Shown here piece after piece: positions 59,787-64,000 of a stretch of DNA of 64,000 bases. Source of the stretch: JBDHAC01 sp039588215. Lineage in GTDB: Bacteria > Gemmatimonadota > Gemmatimonadetes > Palauibacterales > Palauibacteraceae. The notes under the pieces are model-generated. The model worked only from the letters and a program-made list of their open reading frames with translations. It was not told where the DNA came from and made no database searches. Both the position numbers and the translations under genes were made by a program. The DNA lies in contig JBDHAD010000010.1 in the NCBI GenBank assembly GCA_039588215.1, positions 44,534 through 108,533 of the forward strand, in the 5' to 3' direction. Position 1 is the first letter of the stretch, and every line of letters begins with the position of its first letter.

Positions 59787-60473
59787 TCATCCGGCGCGAG
59801 ACCGACGGCCTCCCGCGGTATACGTCTGTCCGCGGCGATCCTCGACGACCTCGCCGTTGAAGATCCAGACTTTGACCCCGATCGTCCCGAACGTGGTCTT
59901 GGCAGTCGTTTCCGCGTAATCGATGTCGGCCCGAAGCGTGTGTAGCGGTACCCGACCCTCGTGGTACCCTTCGGTACGCGCGATCTCGGTGCCCGCGAGC
60001 CGCCCGCCGCACTGGATCCGGATGCCGGCCGCGCCCGCTCGCATGGCGGCCTGCACGGCTCGCTTCATGGCCCGACGGAAGCTGATCCTCTGCATGAGCT
60101 GGTGCGCCACGTTGTCCGCCACCAGCTGCGCATCGGTCTCAGGCCGCTTGATCTCCTCCACGTTGACCGACACTTCGGCATCGGTGAGCAGCGCGAGCTC
60201 GTCCCGGAGTTTGTCCACCTCCGCCCCTCGCTTCCCGATCACGACGCCGGGGCGACCGGTATGGATCGTGACCACGATCTTCGAGGGCTTCCGCTCGATC
60301 TCGACGTCCGATATGGCGGCATGTGCGAGACGCGTGTGAAGGTACTGGCGTAGCTTCTCGTCCTCGCCCAGCAGCTTGGGAAAGTCGAGCCCTTGGGCGT
60401 ACCACCGCGATCTCCACGGTTTCACCAGGCCGAGTCGGAATCCGTAGGGGTGCGTCTTTTGACCCACGCTCAC
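59787..60473 (-). CDS. rpsC: 30S ribosomal protein S3
   Basis: 228 residues from a GTG at 60473 that overlaps the rplV stop (GTGA). VGQKTHPYGFRLGLVKPWRS, the KH domain (GRPGVVIGKRGAEVDKLRDE) and GTIGVKVWIFNGEV are conserved. mRNA-entry channel protein. Confidence 0.97.
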   Translation of the reverse strand: MSVGQKTHPYGFRLGLVKPWRSRWYAQGLDFPKLLGEDEKLRQYLHTRLAHAAISDVEIERKPSKIVVTIHTGRPGVVIGKRGAEVDKLRDELALLTDAEVSVNVEEIKRPETDAQLVADNVAHQLMQRISFRRAMKRAVQAAMRAGAAGIRIQCGGRLAGTEIARTEGYHEGRVPLHTLRADIDYAETTAKTTFGTIGVKVWIFNGEVVEDRRGQTYTAGGRRSRAG

Positions 60474-60820
60474 TCCTCCGTGTCGACGACGACGGTCACG
60501 TGACTACTCCGCTTCAGCAGCGGCGTCGCACGTCCGTAGGCGCGCGCGCGCCATCGCCGGAGAGTCTTCCCTTCGTCGACGTAGGCTTCCCGCACGTGAA
60601 GCTCGTCGACGTCCAGCGATTCCCCCGTCTCGCTCGCCCTCGACACCGCGTTGGCGACCGCCGAACGCAGCACCTTGTCGATCGGAGTCGCCGCCGCTTT
60701 CTTCGAGAACTGGAGAATCGCGTACGCATCATTCACGTTGATGCCGCGGATCTGGTCGATCACCAGCCGCATCTTCTGCGGCGAGATGCGGACCCCCTTC
60801 GCCGTCGCCGAGGCCTGCAT
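60470..60820 (-). CDS. rplV: 50S ribosomal protein L22
   Basis: 116 residues from the ATG at 60820, 2 bp after rpsS. GVRISPQKMRLVIDQIRGIN, the tunnel-lining loop GKTLRRWRARAYGRATPLLK and the end SHVTVVVD are typical. A longer open frame in this phase overlaps rpsS and rplB and is not real. Confidence 0.97.
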   Translation of the reverse strand: MQASATAKGVRISPQKMRLVIDQIRGINVNDAYAILQFSKKAAATPIDKVLRSAVANAVSRASETGESLDVDELHVREAYVDEGKTLRRWRARAYGRATPLLKRSSHVTVVVDTEE

Positions 60821-60822
60821 GC

Positions 60823-61110
60823 CTATAATCCTCCTCGTCGATCCTTGGCCATCCGTCCTCCGTGGCCGCGGAACAGCCGCGTCGGGGCGAATTCGCCCAA
60901 CTTGTGTCCGACCATGTTCTCGGTGATGTACACCGGGATGAACTTGTTCCCGTTGTGCACCGCCAACGTGTGTCCGACGAAATCCGGGCTGATGGTCGAT
61001 GACCGAGCCCACGTCTTGATCACGCGCTTGTCGCCCCCCTCGTTCATGATCTGCACCTTGCAGAGCAGCTTCTCGTCGATGTAGGGCCCTTTTTTGACGC
61101 TCCTCGGCAT
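60823..61110 (-). CDS. rpsS: 30S ribosomal protein S19
   Basis: 95 residues. MPRSVKKGPYIDEKLLCKVQ, ARSSTISPDFVGHTLAVHNG and MVGHKLGEFAPTRLFRGHGG are near-invariant. Small-subunit head protein paired with S13. Confidence 0.98.
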   Translation of the reverse strand: MPRSVKKGPYIDEKLLCKVQIMNEGGDKRVIKTWARSSTISPDFVGHTLAVHNGNKFIPVYITENMVGHKLGEFAPTRLFRGHGGRMAKDRRGGL

Positions 61111-61118
61111 CGGCTCTC

Positions 61119-61958
61119 CTATCGGGTGCTCTTGCCGCGCCGCCGCCCGCGGACGACGTACCTGTCGCTTGCCTTATGACGCTTGCGCGTCTTCTTGCCT
61201 TCCGGTTTCCCCCACGGGGACACGGGCGGCCGCCCACCCGAGCTCCGCCCCTCGCCACCACCCAAGGGGTGGTCGACCGGGTTCATCGCGACGCCACGCA
61301 CTTTGGGTCGACGTCCCAGCCAGCGTGACCGCCCGGCCTTCCCGAGCCTGACCAGCTCGTGGTCGACGTTGCCCACCTGTCCGATGGTCGCCCGACAATC
61401 CTCGCGAACCATGCGCATCTCGGTGCTCGGTAACCGCAGCGTCACCATCCCGCCTTCTTTTGCCACGACCTGTACGGCGGTGCCGGCGGACCGCGCCATC
61501 TGCGCGCCCTTGGCCGGTATGAGCTCGACCGCATGCACGACCGTTCCCAGCGGCACTTCGCGGAGCGTGAGGCAGTTCCCCAGCCTGGGCTCCGCACCGG
61601 GGCCCGATACGATCCGATCCCCAACCTTGAGGCCGCGAGGGTGAAGGATGTAGCGCTTCTCCCCGTCCGCGTAGTGGATGAGCGCGATTCGAGCGGAGCG
61701 GTTCGGATCGTACTCGATCTCGGCCACGCGGCCCGGGATCCCATCCTTGTCGCGTCGGAAGTCGATCTTCCGATAACGACGCTTGTGACCGCCTCCCCGG
61801 CGACGACTCGTAACGCGGCCGTGGTGATTGCGTCCGGACGATCGCGAGAGTCCCTCGGTCAGGGACTTTTCGGGCTCGGTCCGTGTAATCTCGTCGAAGG
61901 TGGAGACCGACCGGAAGCGCGACGCGGACGTGACCGGCTTGAACTTGCGGATCGGCAT
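61119..61958 (-). CDS. rplB: 50S ribosomal protein L2
   Basis: 279 residues. MPIRKFKPVTSASRFRSVST, RNHHGRVTSRRRGGGHKRRY and PKVRGVAMNPVDHPLGGGEG, with the conserved histidine near the peptidyl transferase centre. The end KRHKASDRYVVRGRRRGK is normal. Confidence 0.98.
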   Translation of the reverse strand: MPIRKFKPVTSASRFRSVSTFDEITRTEPEKSLTEGLSRSSGRNHHGRVTSRRRGGGHKRRYRKIDFRRDKDGIPGRVAEIEYDPNRSARIALIHYADGEKRYILHPRGLKVGDRIVSGPGAEPRLGNCLTLREVPLGTVVHAVELIPAKGAQMARSAGTAVQVVAKEGGMVTLRLPSTEMRMVREDCRATIGQVGNVDHELVRLGKAGRSRWLGRRPKVRGVAMNPVDHPLGGGEGRSSGGRPPVSPWGKPEGKKTRKRHKASDRYVVRGRRRGKSTR

Positions 61959-61961
61959 GCC

Positions 61962-62309
61962 TCAGACCCCCTCGAATACGTCGATCATGTCGGTCTCGGA
62001 GACCTCGACGATCGCTTTCTTCCAGTGCGGGCGACGTCCGAGCGACCGACCGAGTCGGCGCTTCTTCCCGGCCATGTTCACGGTCCGAACGGACTTGACC
62101 GTCACGTCGAACATCGATTCCACGGCTTTGCGGATCTCTATCTTGGTCGCGTTCGGCGCGACCTCGAACGTGTACTTGCGTCGAGCCTCGACCCGTTCCC
62201 GCACCTTGTCGAGGCGGCGCCCCTTCGAGTCGGTTCCCTCGTCCATCAACCAGGACGCTTTCTCGGTGAACACCGGGCGGAGAATGATCTCCCTAGCGGA
62301 GCGGCTCAT
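61962..62309 (-). CDS. rplW: 50S ribosomal protein L23
   Basis: 115 residues. ILRPVFTEKASWLMDEG, YTFEVAPNATKIEIRKAVES and VRTVNMAGKKRRLGRSLGRR identify L23, the docking site for trigger factor and SRP at the tunnel exit. The start overlaps rplD by 4 bp. About 15 extra residues sit in the loop after KASWLMDEG. Confidence 0.97.
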   Translation of the reverse strand: MSRSAREIILRPVFTEKASWLMDEGTDSKGRRLDKVRERVEARRKYTFEVAPNATKIEIRKAVESMFDVTVKSVRTVNMAGKKRRLGRSLGRRPHWKKAIVEVSETDMIDVFEGV

Positions 62310-62941
62310 GCCTCGTCTCCTTCCGGTCCACCGTCACCCGCGAGCGCCGAAGACTCGATCAACACCAGATCGGACCAGAGGACGTCATAGGCCGACGCCT
62401 CTCCCCACGGGCGAACCATCACGCCCGGGAGGTTCCGTCCTGAGAGATACACGTTCGGCTTGTTGCCATCGGTCAGCAGAAGAAGGTTGCGCCCCTCGAC
62501 GCCGATCCCCTTGATCAGCCCCGAGATCTCCTTGGTGCGAGGTTGCTCGAGATCGAGAGGCTCGACGACCGCGACGCTTCCCTCCGCCGCCCGCGCGTTG
62601 AGCGCGGATCGGATGGCCAGCCGCTTCACCTTGCGTGGCACCCGGACGTCGTAGTCGCGGGGCTGCGGCCCGAAAACGACCGAACCCCCGCGCCAGAGCG
62701 GCGATCGAATCGTGCCGACTCGCGCCCGCCCGGTGCCTTTCTGGCGCCAGGGCTTTCGCCCGCCGCCGCGTACCGCCCCACGCGTCTTGGTCGACGCGGT
62801 TCCCTGTCGCCGGTGCGCGAGGATCGCCGTCACCACTTGATGGAGCGCATGCTCGTTCACGATCCCGTCGAACGTGGCTTTGGGAAGCGCGGCACCTGCC
62901 TTCTGCACCTCACCCTGCCTCGTATAGGCCGCGACTTCCAT
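62306..62941 (-). CDS. rplD: 50S ribosomal protein L4
   Basis: 211 residues. AHRRQGTASTKTRGAVRGGG, RKPWRQKGTGRARVGTIRSP, WRGGSVVFGPQPRDY and the C-terminal LLLTDGNKPNVYLSGRNLPG are L4. In enterobacteria L4 regulates the S10 operon; the leader lies outside this window. Confidence 0.97.
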   Translation of the reverse strand: MEVAAYTRQGEVQKAGAALPKATFDGIVNEHALHQVVTAILAHRRQGTASTKTRGAVRGGGRKPWRQKGTGRARVGTIRSPLWRGGSVVFGPQPRDYDVRVPRKVKRLAIRSALNARAAEGSVAVVEPLDLEQPRTKEISGLIKGIGVEGRNLLLLTDGNKPNVYLSGRNLPGVMVRPWGEASAYDVLWSDLVLIESSALAGDGGPEGDEA

Positions 62942-63561
62942 CAGGTCATCCTTATGAGGACGATGTTGTTCCTCGCCCCGGGGACAGATCCCCGCACCAT
63001 CAAAAGGTTTTTGTCCAGATCAACGCGCTCGATACGACGGTTCATGGCCGTTCGGAGCGTTCCCCCCATACGACCCCCCATCTTCACGCCTTTGATCACG
63101 CGGGAGGGATCCGTGCCTGCTCCGATCGAACCCGGAGCTCGCAGGGCGGAGCTCCCTCCGTGCGAGGCTCGGCCACCGCCGAAGCCGTGACGCTTGATGA
63201 CGCCCTGGAACCCGCGACCCTTGGTGGGTCCCGAGATCTTCACTCGGCTACCAACCTCGAACATGTCGACCGTGAGCTCCTGTCCCGGCTCCAACTCCTC
63301 ACCGGAATAATCGAACTCCGCCAGCACTTCGGGAACGAAATCCAGGCCGGCGCGCGCCGCGTGGCCCGCTTCCGGCTTCTTGACCCGGACAGCCTTCCGT
63401 TTCCCGAACCCGAGCTGTACGGCATCATACCCGTCGGTTTCGGTGGTCTTGACCTGGACCACGCGACACGGTCCGACCTCGAGAACGGTCACTCCGACCG
63501 CTTTGCCATCTTCGTCGAAGATCTGCGTCATACCGATCTTACGGCCGATCATTCCGGACAT
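62941..63561 (-). CDS. rplC: 50S ribosomal protein L3
   Basis: 206 residues. MIGRKIGMTQIFDEDGKAVG, VDMFEVGSRVKISGPTKGRG, FQGVIKRHGFGGGRASHGGS and the long W-finger loop. An early-assembly protein reaching toward the peptidyl transferase centre. The ATG of rplD overlaps its stop by 1 bp. Confidence 0.98.
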   Translation of the reverse strand: MSGMIGRKIGMTQIFDEDGKAVGVTVLEVGPCRVVQVKTTETDGYDAVQLGFGKRKAVRVKKPEAGHAARAGLDFVPEVLAEFDYSGEELEPGQELTVDMFEVGSRVKISGPTKGRGFQGVIKRHGFGGGRASHGGSSALRAPGSIGAGTDPSRVIKGVKMGGRMGGTLRTAMNRRIERVDLDKNLLMVRGSVPGARNNIVLIRMT

Positions 63562-63566
63562 CTCGG

Positions 63567-63875
63567 CTACTCGACTTTGATCTCGACATCGACACCCGCG
63601 GCCAGATCGAGCTTGGTAAGAGCGTCAATCGTCTGTGGGCGCGAGTCATGGATGTCGATGAGCCGCTTGTGGGTCTTGAGCTCGAACTGCTCCCGCGATT
63701 TCTTGTCCACGTGTGGGCTGCGCAGAACCGTGAACAGCTGTCGGCGCGTGGGCAGGGGGATCGGCCCACTGACCGACGCACCCGTCTTCTGCGCCGTGCG
63801 CACGATATCCGCGGCCGTCTGGTCGATGACAGCGGGATCGAACGCCTTGAGTCGGATTCGGATCTTCTGGGCCAT
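63567..63875 (-). CDS. rpsJ: 30S ribosomal protein S10
   Basis: 102 residues. KIRIRLKAFDPAVIDQTAAD, ASVSGPIPLPTRRQLFTVLR and FELKTHKRLIDIHDSRPQT are near-invariant. First ribosomal-protein gene of the S10 order; also NusE in antitermination. It starts 9 bp after tuf. Confidence 0.98.
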   Translation of the reverse strand: MAQKIRIRLKAFDPAVIDQTAADIVRTAQKTGASVSGPIPLPTRRQLFTVLRSPHVDKKSREQFELKTHKRLIDIHDSRPQTIDALTKLDLAAGVDVEIKVE

Positions 63876-63884
63876 GCTGCTTCC

Positions 63885-64000
63885 CTACTCGCGGATAGCG
63901 GTGACCACGCCGGCGCCGACGGTGCGGCCGCCCTCACGGATCGCGAACCGGAGGTTCTCCTCCATCGCGATCGGCGTGATCAGGTCCACTTCCATGTTCA
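63885..64000 (-). CDS. tuf: Elongation factor Tu (only the C-terminal end in window)
   Basis: 38 codons ending at the TAG at 63885. The residues ITPIAMEENLRFAIREGGRT and VGAGVVTAIRE are the invariant end of domain 3 of EF-Tu. The start and GTPase domain lie beyond the window edge. Its position directly upstream of rpsJ matches the str-S10 junction in most bacteria. Confidence 0.95.
   Translation of the reverse strand, partial: NMEVDLITPIAMEENLRFAIREGGRTVGAGVVTAIRE

Noticed and set aside
1..64000. A dedicated defence, secretion or biosynthetic island
   Set aside because: Almost every gene belongs to a core family in a recognised order; the unknowns are single genes embedded in housekeeping operons rather than a new cluster.

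Overview
The window is GC-rich chromosomal DNA from a diderm (outer-membrane) bacterium. The evidence is LptD, a complete Tol-Pal set, a BamD-like lipoprotein, a PpiD/SurA-type periplasmic isomerase, TatA/TatC and many lipoprotein signals. The gene order, the small DUF4321-like protein and the many TPR proteins suggest Gemmatimonadota or a close relative. That is an inference, because no rRNA or other decisive marker is present. Only two confident genes are on the + strand; everything else is on the - strand and is transcribed from high to low coordinates.

Layout in the direction of transcription. (1) 64000-47472: the S10-spc-alpha ribosomal superoperon in textbook order, from tuf (partial) through rpsJ...rpsS...rplO, secY, adk, map, infA, rpmJ, rpsM, rpsK, rpsD, rpoA and rplQ. 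A small membrane-anchored unknown and rpmB follow. (2) 47276-37576: a tightly coupled operon of sugar-nucleotide genes (Rmd-like, ugd, uxs, a family 2 glycosyltransferase) running into a TPR lipoprotein, bamD, nadD and secA. (3) A + strand methionine-rich secreted protein, divergent from radC. (4) 35414-28913: rel (broken by a frameshift), uvrB, tsaE, tsaB, rimI and ssb. The ssb stop codon sits in the CTAG end of a roughly 330 bp non-coding inverted-repeat element. (5) A LysM exported protein flanked by two large hairpins. (6) 26650-20873: an epimerase coupled to tolQ-tolR-tolA-tolB-pal-cpoB. (7) nrdR, tatC, lptD, two paralogous TPR genes (one 1202 residues with a long acidic linker), a polyprenyl diphosphate synthase, DUF4321 and tatA. 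(8) A + strand PpiD-like isomerase, divergent from an operon of TPR protein, aroQ, pepP, efp, accB, accC, comB and ftsK (cut by the window edge).

Much of the window serves envelope building: export (SecA, SecY, TatAC), outer-membrane assembly (LptD, BamD, PpiD), envelope integrity (Tol-Pal) and surface sugar supply (Ugd, Uxs, epimerases, glycosyltransferase). These are interleaved with core translation and division genes by start/stop overlaps. I see no CRISPR array, tRNA, rRNA, phage, toxin-antitoxin or defence locus. The least explained features are the rel frameshift at a quasi-palindrome, the inverted-repeat element at the ssb stop, the paired hairpins around the LysM gene, the tandem TPR paralogues, and comB within the accBC-ftsK operon.
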